This document shows positions 34,178-45,959 of a stretch of 64,000 nucleotides of DNA, piece after piece. Position numbers and translations under genes: made by a program. The notes under the pieces are model-generated. The model saw nothing but the letters and a program-made list of their open reading frames with translations, was not told the DNA's origin and searched no databases. Position 1 is the first letter of the stretch, and each line of letters opens with the position of its first letter. The stretch spans positions 31,812,446 through 31,876,445 of the forward strand of contig CM034315.1 in assembly GCA_019925795.1 (NCBI GenBank). The letters are read 5' to 3'. The stretch is from Dendrobium chrysotoxum. Its lineage: Eukaryota; Streptophyta; Magnoliopsida; Asparagales; Orchidaceae.

Positions 34178-34490
34178 TGTAATCTAGGATATCTAGCTTG
34201 TGATTTTGATGATAATAAATATTATTGAATGAGATTTTATTTCTTTTAGCATATATATTAGATATTATTTTTTTCTATGTGTACTAAAATCTCAGGTTCA
34301 TCACACACCGCTCAAGATTGATCAAGACTAAAGTTTGGGTAGAATAGGATGTCATTCAAAAGAGTCAGCAAATTTTATTTTCTTTTATTTTTTTATTTCT
34401 TGAGTCTAGCATTATAAGGGTGTATGCAAAATTGGTTACTGTGCACACACATACTGGGGACTGAAAAAAATTTAAGATTCATACTTTATT
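34178..34490 (+). repeat. Truncated 3' LTR of Sirevirus B
   Basis: Aligns with 25969-26275 (shared TTTTGATGATAA, CTCAAGATTGATCAAGA, AAGGGTGTATGCAAAATTGG), then similarity stops near 34490. About 1.6 kb of the LTR is missing. Confidence 0.8.
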
Positions 34491-34829
34491 TAAACTTGAC
34501 AAAGGTTTGATGGTGGTTCGAAAAATATTCAAACATTTCTTCGCATATAAGTATTCCATGAAGCGTTCCCTAGTAAAATATGTAGCACACCATCGGCACC
34601 ATAATGACATCCATGATAAGCCTTCTCCTCTCCTCACATGTAGTTAGTCCCATTGTTACCCTCCTAAGCAACTACTTATCACGTTTTTTCTTTTGATAGG
34701 GCCATTCGGAATCCTTTGAAGTAACACCCATGAGGTAGTCACAAAGGGAAGCTAGTAGTGGATTGGGCACCCACTAGAAATACTTCATGAGAGAAAACTA
34801 TTAATAGGGTCTTCACTCAATCAAAAACA

Positions 34830-35390
34830 TTGAAAGTAAAAGCCTTATATTATTTAAGATTAGTCAAATATCTTAAAAGATAAAGGTCTCAAAAGGAACA
34901 TGTGCATATAAAATATCATAAGATAAAAACCTCAAAAGGTATATATATGCCTAAAACCTCATATGATATAAACCTCATAAAGTTTATGTTTATCTAAAAA
35001 TTTAAAAAAGCATAAATCTTTAAAGGTACATATAAACTAAAAATCTTAGAAGGTTAAAAGCATCAAAAGATACAAATATATAAAAAAACTTCAGAAGGAT
35101 AAAAGCCTCAGAATTCATAGGTTTCTTCAATTCTTAAAAAATCCCAAAAAATGAAAACCTCAAAGGATTTAGAACTATCGAAAAACGTTAAAGGTAAAGG
35201 CCTAAAAATGAACATGTGTATGTAAAATCTCGGATGACAAAAACCTTAGAAGATATGTGCACACTTAAAATCTTAGAAGGTATATGCCTCATAAGGTGCA
35301 GATTTATCCAAAAATCTTAGAAGATTAAAAGCCTCATAAGGTACTAATTTCTTCAATTCTTCAAAATGCTCATAAGGTTAAAAGCTAGAG
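34830..35390 (+). repeat. Degenerate ~45-bp tandem array
   Basis: Loose repeats of AAAAGCCTCAAAAGGTA followed by ATATATCTAAAAATCTTAGA, spaced roughly 43-48 bp, with many indels. It begins where the 3' LTR of Sirevirus B is broken off (34491-34829 has no features). Origin unknown. Confidence 0.6.
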
Positions 35391-35821
35391 AAGGAATAAA
35401 TTTTTCTGATCACTATGCTCTAACATGGTGGGTAATATCACAAAGATGCATAAAAGACTTGGTTTACACTTCGGGCAAGTTCATAATATAGAATTATTCT
35501 AACATAAAGATGGATCATTTATTGCTTCTAATAAATTAAAAACAAACACCATTCAAGCTCATACAAATATTTCAAAGCCATATTAAATGTCACTGAATAA
35601 AAATGAGAACAAATTTTGTCAAAAAAGGAAAATAAAAATAAATAAAAAAAATATTTCTCTAAAAAATTGCTTAAAAGAAGAAAAAAGAAAAAAATTGGGG
35701 AAAAATGAAAAATTAATAATGCATGAAGAAAAGAGAAGAAGAAAAATTCATAAAAAAAGTAAAAAAAAATTAAGTATTTTTGAAGACTAAATTACATTTG
35801 AAGACATAATATGCTTCGACA
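35391..35821. other. A-rich intergenic DNA
   Basis: From about 35590 to 35790 it is extremely A-rich, giving a lysine-rich chance reading frame (35587-35790). No feature supported. Confidence 0.5.
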
Positions 35822-35987
35822 ACAAAAAATATGGGTTTTTAGAGAGCTATCATTTTGAAACATAGGTTATGAGCTATCATTTTTAGTGGGGTTTTAGAGA
35901 GAGAACGTCTGGGTTTTAGAGAGAGAAAAGTTTGAAGTTTTTTCAATTTGAATTTCCACCTTCGCGGTTTTTCTGCGGACGACGAAG

Positions 35988-37890
35988 ATGGTTGTGACTG
36001 ACCGCCAGCAGCCTCCTGCCGGCGGGTCCGCATCTAATCAGCATTCCACCATCAATTTCCCAGGTTCTTTTGGCAGATTAAATGTTGCTAAGGTCGATAA
36101 GTCTAAGACGGAGTTTGGTGTTCAAGATTCTGCAAGACACCAAACAAATTTGGTAATTAGAGAAGGTTTCAGACCTCCGGTTCCTCATGAAGCATTGGTA
36201 GAAGGAAAAGGAATAGTGTGATGAAATTCCAAGCTCTGTCTGATGCAGTAGATCTGTGTTCAAAACCAAAACCAAACTCTGCACAGATTTCAGGTAAATT
36301 TGATATGGAGGCTTCTTCTTCATCAGGTCCGATTTTGAAAGTAAACAAATTCATGGGTATCCATAAAGAGGATGATCAAGTGCATATTAACCGCAACCTT
36401 TCGGTTAATTTTGAGAGTGATGTTAATGTAATTAAGGAAGGTATTGTGAGCAATGAAAATGTTGGCCCAAAGGAGAATTTCATTGCTGCTTGGAAGAAGC
36501 CACAACACGTCAAACAAAACTTTAGGATGGATTCAATATAGATGTCCGAAGATGGAGTTGCAGTGAAACTGAATTTTGATCTGGAGCAGGCTAATTCACA
36601 AGTTCTGAAGAATTCTCTGGTGGTTGAGGTACTAGGGAATAATATCCCATTTTCGGTTTGTAGTATGGACCTCTGAAAGCAATGGAGTAAGTTTGGTAAT
36701 TTTCACTTAACAACACTTGGGATGGATTGGATTCTTTGCTCGTTTAAGAATTCTGAATCAATGGAGGAAGTTTTAAGTGGTGGCCCATGGTATATTGGAG
36801 GACATATTATTGGTATGGATAAATGGTCTCCGTCATTTTCTCCATAATCTTTAAAAGGTCTCACAGTGTTAGTTTGGATTCATCTTCCATGTCTACCTTT
36901 GCATTGTTGGGATGAAGAGAATATTGCTAGAATTGCATCAATGGTTAGAGTACTAATGTATCTTGTTGGGAATTCTTTCAAATGGGGTAAAAGAGAATTT
37001 GCCTGCGTATGTGTCTGAATTAATTTGGATAATAAATTACTAAAGGGAGTTTTGATAGAAGGCTTACCTGGCAGATCATTTCAAAACGTGGAATATGAGA
37101 AAATTTCATCTCTCTGTTTCCATTGTGGTAAAGTTGGTCATATGAGACAACTTTGCCCTGAAGATAAAAGTATTCCTATTCAGAAAATGTTGTTTTGCTT
37201 ACTAAAGGAAAGGTGGATGAGATTCAGGATAGGCTTGAAGATAAGTCATCTCAACATGATGAATATGGTTCTTGGATTCATGTCAAGTTCAAGAACAGTA
37301 GATTGAAAAATGCAAGGAAGAATGGAGGAGTAATGGTGTGAATGAATTAGAAGATGGCTGAAGATCAAGTGATTGGATCTGATGTCCAGAAACAATCCAA
37401 CAAGGAGAATAGTGAAAATGTTGAAAGCTGTGAAGGAAAATTTGATGTTCAAGGACTTGGAGGTACAAAGGTGATGTTACAACCTTCCAAGATCTCTGAT
37501 GTATGCTTAACAAACCAATATAATATTTTGGCGGATGCTAATGAATATCCTGAAGCAAATGAAGTTGATGAAGTTGTTCCAGCTGAATGTCCTAATAAGA
37601 TTATGGATGATACTATATTGCCTAGTGATGTTATAGTTTATGAAGATGAAGGCATCTCCCCGGCAGGTTCTGCCAAACCTTTTGAAGTAATAGCATGTGA
37701 TGGAGATCCTATAGGTTCTAACAATGTGAATACATGTTCATGTAAAAACAAACTGGCTAAGGAAATGAAGTGCTTGGGTCCTGTTGAAGCTGCATATAGG
37801 AAAAGAAGAGGAAATGGGAAAGGTAGTAAGATAATTGGGGACTCTCCCCTTTGGGTAATTAATGTCTTCATTTGTGTTTTTGAATTATAG
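35988..37890 (+). pseudogene. LINE ORF1 (nucleic-acid-binding protein), copy 1
   Basis: RNA-binding chaperone-type protein that coats the LINE RNA. It starts MVVTDRQQPPAGG at 35988. The frame shifts near 36215 and near 37190. A DUF4283-type domain spans about 36560-37080 (QWSKFGNFHLTTLGMDW; GGHIIGMDKWSP; the usual VWIRLPNLP block here VWIHLPCLP). A CCHC zinc knuckle, CFHCGKVGHMRQLC, lies at about 37115-37155. An acidic C-terminal tail runs in the third frame to TAG at 37890. In-frame stops at 36539, 36676, 36845 and 37016 fall where related copies have Arg or other residues, e.g. CGA to TGA at 36676 and 37016. Its end overlaps ORF2 by 29 nt. Confidence 0.82.
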
Positions 37891-40800
37891 GGGAGCTAGA
37901 AAGAGGGAGGCCTCTCTTTATGTTAGAGATATTCTGAAGGAGTATAATGGGTTTTTTGTTGGTCTTACTGAGACTAAATTATCCAGTATTGATAGGAGGG
38001 ATGTTAATAGTTTTATTGGGAGTGAATGGGATTTCTTCCATCATCCTGCTTAGCGGGTGGGATTTTGGTGATGTGGAATAGGAATGCGATCTCTTTTGAG
38101 GTTGTTGAACACTCTTCTAAAGCTGTTATTGGGGTTTTTAAAGTTCCTATGATGGGTTCCTGGAATGTGGCCACGATGTATGGTAACATAGATTTTCATG
38201 TGAGGAGGAGTTTGTGGGATATGCTGGAAAAGTTTGTGGCGGGTAGTTGACCTTTAATTGTTGGAGGTGATTTCAATTGCATCTTATCTAAGGATGATAA
38301 GAGAGGGGAAAAGAGGTTCCTTTTTTCCCGTGGACCTAACGAGATAAAATTTTTTAAGACTAATAATGATTTTCATGATGTAGGTGTTGTTGGACAATGA
38401 TTTACTTGGTGCAATAACAAAGAAGGTGCTATGAGAACTTGGGAAAGACTAGATAGGTGTTTGCTGAATTTTTCTGTTCTATAGAAGGTTCCTATGGTGA
38501 AGGTTAGACATTTAGCAAGGGTGGCGTCAGACCATAGTCCTATAGCTTTCAAATTGTTTGAGGCTTAGTACAACTGCTCGAGAATCATCAGATTTGAGGA
38601 TACTTGGAAGTCTTATCCTGCGGCTTGGAGTATTGTGTTAAAGTCTTGGAGGAAATCAAATTTTGGTGGACATGTGGATATCTTGCAGAGGAAGCTTAGA
38701 AGAATACTGAAGGCCATATTCTTTTGGAATAAGAACAGGTGCAAGAGTTTGAATTTATTGATGGAAGACTTAAAGAAAGAAATTATGGAACTACAGTTGG
38801 AGGAAGCTTCAGAAGGTAGTTTGACACTGGAGAAACTAAACTTACTTAGAAGTAAAGTACATGATCTTAATGTTACTTTAGGAAGATTATCTACATGGTG
38901 GGATCAAAGAGCTAAGGCTAAATGGCATGAAGAAGGTGATACTAATTCCAATTTCTTCCATAGTTTTGCTTCAACAAAGAAGAATGAAACCTCATAAGAC
39001 AAATCAAAGATGAAAATAACATTTTGTTGGAAGAATTTGAACAGATCTAATCTATTTTTTAGAATTTCTTTGTGAAGAAGTGGAGAGCTAGAGAATGCAA
39101 TTTGGCAGATTGGCTTGAGATTGCCAAAAACTAGAAGTTGAATCCATCTGATATTGAGTTCATGAATGAAGAATTTACCAAGAAGAATTAAGAACTACTA
39201 TTTTTCAACAAGGTAATAATAAATCTCCCGTCTTAGATGGGATTACAACTTCCTTTTTTAAATTTTATTTGAATATTGTGAAAGAAGAAACATTGAAAGT
39301 AGTATAAAGTTTTTTTAAAACTTGTTCTATGCATGATGAGTAGAATGATACTTTAATCATTTTAATTCCCAAGGTGAATAATCCAATTGTTCCAGCTGAC
39401 TACATACTGATAAGCTTATGTGAAACCACTTACAAGTTGGTGACAACTATGATGGTGAATAGACTGAAAGGTTGTATCCCAAAAATAATTTATGAAGAAC
39501 AGGTAGAATTTATTCCAGGTAGAATGATGTCTGAGCATTGTTTGCTAGCTCATGAGATCTTCAATAAATTTAGGATCTCTAAAAATAAGAAGGGAATGAT
39601 GGCGGTGAAACTAGACATGGAGAAGGCTTATGATAGCATAGCCAACTTTGAATCAAGTGTTGAATGTGTTTGGGTTTCCGTCTAAGTTCTCCAAGCTCAT
39701 CATGGAGTGTGTAATGAATGTAAGGTTCCCTTTCATTTTGAATTGAAAATTTTCAAAATGGATCAAGGCAAAGAGTGGATTTTGCCAAGGATGACCATTA
39801 TCACCTTATTTATTCATCATGTGTTCTTAACTTTTATCAAGTGCTATAAAACAAAGAGGACTAGAGTTGGGAGTTCAGATTTCACCTAGAGCTCAAAAGG
39901 TTTCACACTTATTGTATGCAGATGATGTCTTAGTATTTGCCCAAGCTACTATAAGATTAGCCCATGTTGTGAAGTGCATTGTTGCTAATTTCTATGGGTG
40001 GATGGGGCAGAGAATAAATAACTCCAAGTCTCAGATTTTTTTTTTTTGCAAAGCAATGAAATGTCCAATAAAGAATCTAATTATGAGGAAATTGGGTTTC
40101 ATGGTGGTTAAGGAGCTACATTACTTGGGAGTTAAAATTATTTTAAGAAGATTGAGAAGAGCTGATTTTCAATGTATGCTTGATCATATATTGGAAAGAC
40201 TCAAAGCTTAGGGAAGTAAATTTCTATCTATGGTTGGTAAGATCACTCTTATAAAGTCCTCTCTTTTGTCATTACCTAGCTTTTTATCAACACATTCAAT
40301 GGTTCCAAAGAAGGTTTTAAATGAAGTGGATAAGTTTTGCAAAGATTTCATTTGGCACAAAGGCAATGGAAGGAAAGGTTTACATTATGTAGCATGGGAT
40401 GAATTATGTAAACCGAAATCTAATGGAGGTCTTGGATTGCATTCAGATGTTCTAAGAGATGGGCCTCTTAGATCGAGGTTGGCGTAGAGATTTATTCAAG
40501 ATCCAGATACTTTACTTCACAGAAATATTATTGCCAAGTATGGTGATAATATTTTAAATGGTGAAAGTAAGAGAGGGGCTTCAATGGTGTGGCAAATTCT
40601 ACTATATGGTGGAAAATTCCTTAAACCAATTATTAGATGGAAAGTGGGAGATGGAAGGAAAATTAATGTTCTAAAAGATATATGGTTGTTAGATAAATGT
40701 TTGAGTATGTAGCCAACTCTTGCTGATTGTGTGGGATTGGAAGATGTAATGCTTAACCAGTTCATCTCTACTGATGGAAGCTAGAAGGTGGAGGAGCTTC

Positions 40801-41946
40801 AGCAATTTTCCATGATGATCTTATTTCCTTGATTTTGCAGGTCTCTATTGATCTAGCTGTTTATTCTGATTATGTGGAAGCTATGCACCATCATAGTGGG
40901 AGAATAATGGCTGCTCTATCGTATGAAGAGTCAATGAAATGTTATCCTAAGGGGGGAGACTTTGAATTTTTTAATTGGTTAAGGAAGCTTAAGCTTAACC
41001 GGCGGGTGTAATTGTTCTAGTGGAGGATGAGTAAGTTTTCCATTCCAACAAATGAGTTTCTAAAATATAGAAAGTTAAGTCACAATGATTTATGTGCAAG
41101 AGGATGTCAAGAAGTCGAAAGTTATGCTCATATTGTGGTTCATTGTAAATTCCAGATTGAGACCATTCTAAAGTTAAGAGAATGGGGCTTTGACATTCCA
41201 ATATTTCAATCATTGTAGGTTTGTTTAAGAGAACATATAAATCATTCAACTTGCTTTTCTAACACGGTGAAAATGTATTGTACTGCGATTTTTCTTTCCT
41301 GGAAAAATTGAAATGAGGTGGTACATGGGAAGCCTTCTCTTCCAAGTTCAATAGTTGCAGCAATACCCTGTTTACAGCCACATTGCAATCAAATCCAATG
41401 CTAGATAGGTGTTAATCTCCTTAGGGAGTTTAAGAATGCTTGGCACCCTCCACCGCTAGATTGGATTAAAATCAATGTGGATGCATCACTTTTGGATTCT
41501 AGTCTTACTGGGATCGGAGGTGTGTTTAGAGATCATAATGGAAGACTTTTGCTTGCTTTTGGGAAGAAAAAAATTCATTGGGATGTGTCCCAACTTGAGT
41601 GGCGACTATTTTGGCAATAAGGGAGTTCATTCAAAGTTGGATGATGGATAGCAAAGGAGTAATAATTGAAGGAGATAATATCAATATTATCAAGTTCATT
41701 CAAGATTCATTGAATAAATCAATGTGGCAACTCAAAACTTGGTGCACGAAGGAGTTATTCTTTTTTAATGATTTCATTAAGGTTATCTTCCATCATGTTC
41801 ATAGAGAATGTAACAAAGTAGCTGATTTATGTGCTACTTTGGCTTTAGAAGATAGTTTCTTTTTTGATAGTTTCTATTTTGGTGACATTCCTTCTTCTTT
41901 GTCTAGCTTGTTAAAGAAGGAATGTGAGCCTTTTAATTCCTTGTAA
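37862..41946 (+). pseudogene. LINE ORF2 (endonuclease, reverse transcriptase, RNase H), copy 1
   Basis: Multifunctional enzyme for target-primed reverse transcription in the nucleus. It starts at ATG 37862 (MSSFVFLNYRGARKREASL, the endonuclease N-terminus). Endonuclease continues with IVGGDFNCILSKDD (38258-38300) and VASDHSPIAF (38522). RT: ETTYKLVTTMMVNRL, QVEFIPGRM, MAVKLDMEKAYDS (39421-39645), and an intact YADD at 39915-39926 within HLLYADDVLVF. Then a thumb/connection region (KELHYLGVKI), a weak zf-RVT Cys/His motif near 41090-41150 (CARGCQEVESYAHIVVHC), and C-terminal RNase H (WHPPPLDWIKINVDASLLD near 41440; ECNKVADLCATLA 41805), ending with TAA at 41946. Broken by many stops and frameshifts; inactive. 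Confidence 0.88.
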
Positions 41947-42007
41947 TTAGTTCTTCTTTTTAGTGCAATTTGCATTTCTCAAAAAAAAAAAAAAGGGACA
42001 AAAGATA

Positions 42008-42789
42008 TGACTCCAAAAAATTCATATAATATACAAGAATCTTAAGGCAATTTCAAAATTGGAAAACTATGAAATTAAAAGCTTGATCATATAAATTCCA
42101 AATTTGTCATGCATATAGTCAAATAGAGCGGCTTGACGAAATGAATATAATGAGTCTAAGATTACTCAATTCTAACAAAATTAAGGGACTTAAATATTGA
42201 AAAAAACAAAACTTTATAAACAAAAAGAATTGATATGGATTGTATGATGAGGTGTTTTGGACTCTAGTTCAAATTTGTAAAAATGCCCATCCAAAAAAGC
42301 TTATAAATAGGTTTCATTCTCTGCATAAATGTGGAGGCCCAAGAACAAAGAGAAAAATAAGGTCTCAAGCATTTATCTAGCTATCTCCACTGACGATCAC
42401 CAAAAGCTATTCCTATCAGCGAACACCCCCAAATATCGACAACGATAACCACCACTAGCAATTGTTGTCATCTCCAGGCTCCTGTCAAAATTTAACCCTA
42501 TTGTTGGGTATTAATTGTCTACCCGTGGACATAAAATTTTAATAATGCCTATAGGAAAAATCAAGCCTTACAGTTGGGTGTTAATTGTCCAAACACCTAA
42601 TTTTTATAATCCCCAGAGAGAAAGTCAAATATTTTTTTTGCAAGTAATCTCATTTTTTTTCAATTGTCAAATAGTGAGGATTCTTGTAGGCCTGTCTTTT
42701 AGGATTTTTCACGTAAAAATTGCTAAACTTTTGTACAATATAAATATAAAACACATTATACCGACTTAATTTTTTAGCATGTAACAACA
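42008..42789 (+). repeat. Second decayed LTR of the gag-only gypsy family
   Basis: Colinear with the young LTR: TGACTCC...AAAAATTCAT start, CATATAGTCAAATAGAGCGG (young: TTATAGTCGAATCGAGCGG), the TATA block CTTATAAATAGG (42300-42310), the AGGATTTTTCACGTAAAAAT block (42701-42720; young: AGGATTTTCCACGTAAAAAT), and the end GTAACAACA (42789). About 782 bp, so shortened internally. Nearly all CpGs are converted. It abuts the LINE copy 1 insertion. A matching partner LTR or interior is not present, so it is a solo LTR. Confidence 0.75.
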
Positions 42790-43531
42790 ATAATTTGTCC
42801 TAAAATTAGTATAATATGCAACTTTCTGACATTTATTTTACATTTTAATTCAACAATAAAATTTTTATACATGGTACACGATATATTTTAAAAATATGAT
42901 TCAACGTCATCATAAATTATATAGATTTTATTATTTAATTTAAGACTTGTTCATCGATTCATTATCTATTTATTGCACTGTGTAAAATACTTGTTGGTCC
43001 ACAAAACAATATTGAAAAGATATTATGTGGACTTAATAAAAAGAAAAGGATAGATAATTTTTTATTTATTCATTAGTCTAAAGATGGCAGCATGTCTTAT
43101 TGGTAATGAAATCGGTTTTAAAGATCATCCACCCTGGCAATTGGCAGTGAAAGGAATGGTAAATGAATGACGGTAGAGTGAATCAAAATTATATGGAAGG
43201 GGGAAAATGCCATTTTGCCTAAAGTATAAGAAATTTAGGAATTTGTTTCCATTAACAAAGTTTCATAATATCTGTGATCCACATGATTGAACTTGGATTA
43301 TAATTCTTTTTAAAATTCTATGTTATTGAGCAGCTTTTTTACTGTGTGAAGTAGAATATATAAAGGTAATATTTTAAAATAGGTATTTTCAAAAAATTAC
43401 TAGTGAAATATTTATTATAAAAAAAATCTAAGTTTTGGCCTAGTTACCCGTTTGACAGGTGGCTAGCTCCTAATCTGAAACCAAAAATTCGATGGGTGAC
43501 TTATTGTATAATATTAATATTTTAATTTCTT

Positions 43532-43536
<5 letters not shown>
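42790..43536. other. Intergenic, nothing recognised
   Basis: AT-rich DNA without reading frames, terminal repeats or RNA genes that I can support. Confidence 0.5.

Positions 43537-43567
<31 letters not shown>
43537..43567. repeat. (AT)n microsatellite, left of the hAT-like element
   Basis: Thirty-one bases of AT. The matching tract on the other side is at 45060-45125, so one long AT tract may have been split by the insertion. Confidence 0.95.
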
Positions 43568-43569
<2 letters not shown>

Positions 43570-45056
43570 GGTTTAGAAAATCAAGCCGACCCGGCCAGTT
43601 CGATCGTGAACCGGGAATGTGGCCGGTTCGGTCCTCATGAAAAACCGGCCCAACATCAAATGATGGGAACCGGTTTGAACCGCCGGTTCAACCGGTGAAC
43701 CATCGAACCGTTCCCGGTTTTTAAGAACCAGCCAGTTCAATGCATAATTTATTTAAATACTTTAATTTAATGAAAATATTTTATTAAATAATAAATTAAT
43801 TTAAATATAATATATTAGTTAATAAAGTTTGCAAGTTATATAAAAGAACTAATTAATTATTTCCATACGCTTCCATCACCAAGTGTGGAATCTTTATTCA
43901 TGTAGAAAAGGAAAGTTATATAAACTATATATAAAAAACTTCCCAAGTGATGTGGGACGAAACAACTAGTTGTGTCACACTACAAGAAAATCGTGTTTTA
44001 CCATCGGCATTTTCCGGTGGTAAATGGCCGTTTTCTGGCGAATTTGTAAATTTCCGGCAGATTTCCAACAACAAATTTCCCGCCCGTAAAACACGCGTAG
44101 GAAAAGTATTTTGCAAAGTCCCAACCATTCTGCTATGAGGTAAGATGTGTTATGATGCTTAATGTTATTTAATTAAACTTTATTATACAAAAATTATATT
44201 TTGAAATAAAATATTAAAATTAATAATTAATTGAATATGTTATTAAATTAACAATTAATTAGGCTAAGTTATTAAATTAATAATTAAATAAAATAAACTA
44301 AAATTTATGAATTAATTAATTTATGAAATTATAAATTTTCAAAAATTACTACAAATCGCCGAAAAATCCGATGGAAAAAAAACCGTCGGAAAGCCGCTGG
44401 AAAATCGATGGAAACTCTTCTGAAAAATTAGGCCGTCGGAAAGTAGTCAGGAAATAGTCAGCCAGCAAGCCGCCGAAAAAATCCGCTAGTAATTGACAAT
44501 TTTCTTATAGTGGATCATGTGTGTGCATGATAGATTACTTTCAAGAGTATTTTTTTAGAAAGATTTTGTTTACAATATTCAAATAAATTTGATACATAAT
44601 ATATATATATATATAAAGTATATAACATAAATTAATAAAATATTATATTAATTTTATAAATTTATATGTTAATTAACTTTTTATTAAATGTGAATATAAT
44701 TTAAAAATTGGTTAAATTTATTAATTTATTAATTTTATTTATTTTGCATTTTTTAGTAATAAATTTATTTTTTTGCATGATAATTATAACATTATTATTT
44801 CATTTAGAAAATATTTAAATTTAAAATTTTAAGTATAAATTAGTTATATAATTTATATGTATAAATTATGTTAAAATATTTCACATAACTTATTAATCAT
44901 TTATATTAAATTATATACTTATATATAAATTAAATTTATACTAAAAATATTATTTTAATATTTTTATTATTTATTACGTCATTCGGTTCAACCCTGACCG
45001 GTTGAACCAGGAACCTCTTCTTTTTCTGGTTCATTATCCGGTCCGATTTTCACAAC

Positions 45057-45060
<4 letters not shown>
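43568..45060. mobile_element. hAT-like non-autonomous DNA element inserted in an AT tract
   Basis: The left end reads AATGGTTTAGAAAATCAAGCC; the complement of the right end reads AAAGGTTGTGAAAATCGGACC, an imperfect terminal inverted repeat. Both ends continue into subterminal runs of CCGGTT/GGTTCAACCGG words (43590-43740 and 44980-45050), a pattern common in plant hAT derivatives. The interior is AT-rich with no transposase. Because both flanks are AT microsatellite, the 8-bp target duplication cannot be told apart from the repeat. Superfamily is inferred. Confidence 0.5.
43978..44512. mobile_element. 535-bp non-autonomous CACTA (En/Spm) element
   Basis: Begins CACTACAAGAAAATCG and ends ...CAATTTTCTTATAGTG, a 13-bp-class CACTA terminal inverted repeat (CACTACAAGAAAAT / CACTATAAGAAAAT). 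Subterminal regions carry repeated CCGTCGGAAA / CCGCCGAAAA / TTTCCGGCAG words, the usual TNPA-type binding repeats. The interior is AT-rich without transposase. Flanking 3-mers (TCA, GAT) do not match, so the target duplication has decayed. Nested inside the hAT-like element. Confidence 0.82.

Positions 45061-45125
<65 letters not shown>
45060..45125. repeat. (AT)n microsatellite, right of the hAT-like element
   Basis: About 33 TA units. Confidence 0.97.
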
Positions 45126-45127
<2 letters not shown>

Positions 45128-45959
45128 CAATTTAGAAATATATGTATTTTAATTTTTCTCAATATTAAAATTTGACTAAATTTAACTAAAAGGATTCTAA
45201 TAATTCAATCTTGAAGTGTTGCTAATATATTGGGAATAATGGACTGCTACAAAGCATGGTAATGCAGGTCATATGGGAAGAATTAAATGGACTGCTACAA
45301 AGCATGGTAAGATATAACAACCTTTTAGCTCATCGAGTAAGACATTTTCGCATCTGTCACAACTATTTTTGTATAATTGTACAGTTCATGCGATGTCATT
45401 CATGATTAATTTCTATTATTATACTGTGATTCTTGTATAGTATACGAGGAGTTCTTCCTACCATTTTTCGGCCGTGAGGCTAGCAACAATTATCAATTCA
45501 CTTTGAATTTTTTTAAGGAATTTAACAGTTTGATAAGGAGATAGATGTACATATGTGGCACCTAGTATTGATAAAAGTATACAACACACCCTCTGGTGAA
45601 TTGCTGTAACATTTAAAAATTTGTAATTAGGTGGAAGCATTCAAAACACCAATTTTTTCTTTTTTGCAAAATAATGAATGTAAGAAAAAATTTCATAGAA
45701 ATACTTGAAAGTAAAATTAATTTTTTAAATGAAGTACAAAAAAAAGCAAAGATAATAACATTAATTTTTTTCTTTTTTTTTAACAAAATAATTATAATAA
45801 TAGATAAAGATGAACTATCATAAGTTATTATTTTTTTATTATGGAATCCCAAAAGGATATCACTCCTCACTACCTAACAATATAATGTTGGAAATAAATA
45901 AATAACTATAAGAGTAAGGGCATGTAAATCAATTTATAATGAGTCGATCAATTGGCTTA
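45126..45959. other. Intergenic DNA with a short duplication
   Basis: The 23-mer beginning TGGACTGCTACAAAGCATGG occurs at 45239 and again at 45287, a 48-bp local duplication. Otherwise AT-rich with no supported feature. Confidence 0.6.

Larger units (their letters stand above)
25969..34490 (+). mobile_element. Sirevirus B (Ty1/copia), plus strand, 3' LTR truncated
   Basis: 5' LTR 25969-27898, initiator-Met-type primer site 27901, degenerate gag and pol 27956-32786, GTAC-dyad spacer, N-terminal piece of the env-like ORF (33545-33832), two purine tracts with the Sirevirus GGGAG word (33907 and 34162), and the first ~310 bp of a 3' LTR (34178-34490). Matching starts (TGCAATCC...TGATTTTGATGATAA and TGTAATCT...TGATTTTGATGATAA) define the LTRs. 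Its LTR start differs from that of Sirevirus A, so it is a different family of the same lineage. It inserted into an older gypsy LTR. Confidence 0.88.
35834..41994 (+). mobile_element. Full-length L1-clade LINE (copy 1)
   Basis: 6.16 kb: a 5' UTR with GGTTTTTAGAGAGC and GGGTTTTAGAGAGAG, ORF1 (35988-37890), ORF2 (37862-41946), and a short 3' UTR ending TTTGCATTTCTC plus A14 (41981-41994). A tentative 12-bp target duplication is ACAAAAAATATG (35822-35833) and ACAAAAGATATG (41998-42009), one transition apart, but three G bases separate the poly-A from the right copy. Same family type as the outer LINE at 54565 and close to the inner LINE. Confidence 0.88.

Noticed and set aside
35587..35790. 67-codon lysine-rich open frame
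   Set aside because: Product of an A-rich tract; low complexity and no supporting context.
37354..37890. A possible host gene with an acidic 178-codon product
   Set aside because: It is the C-terminal tail of LINE ORF1 after a frameshift, matching the equivalent tail in the inner and outer LINEs, and it overlaps ORF2 as expected.
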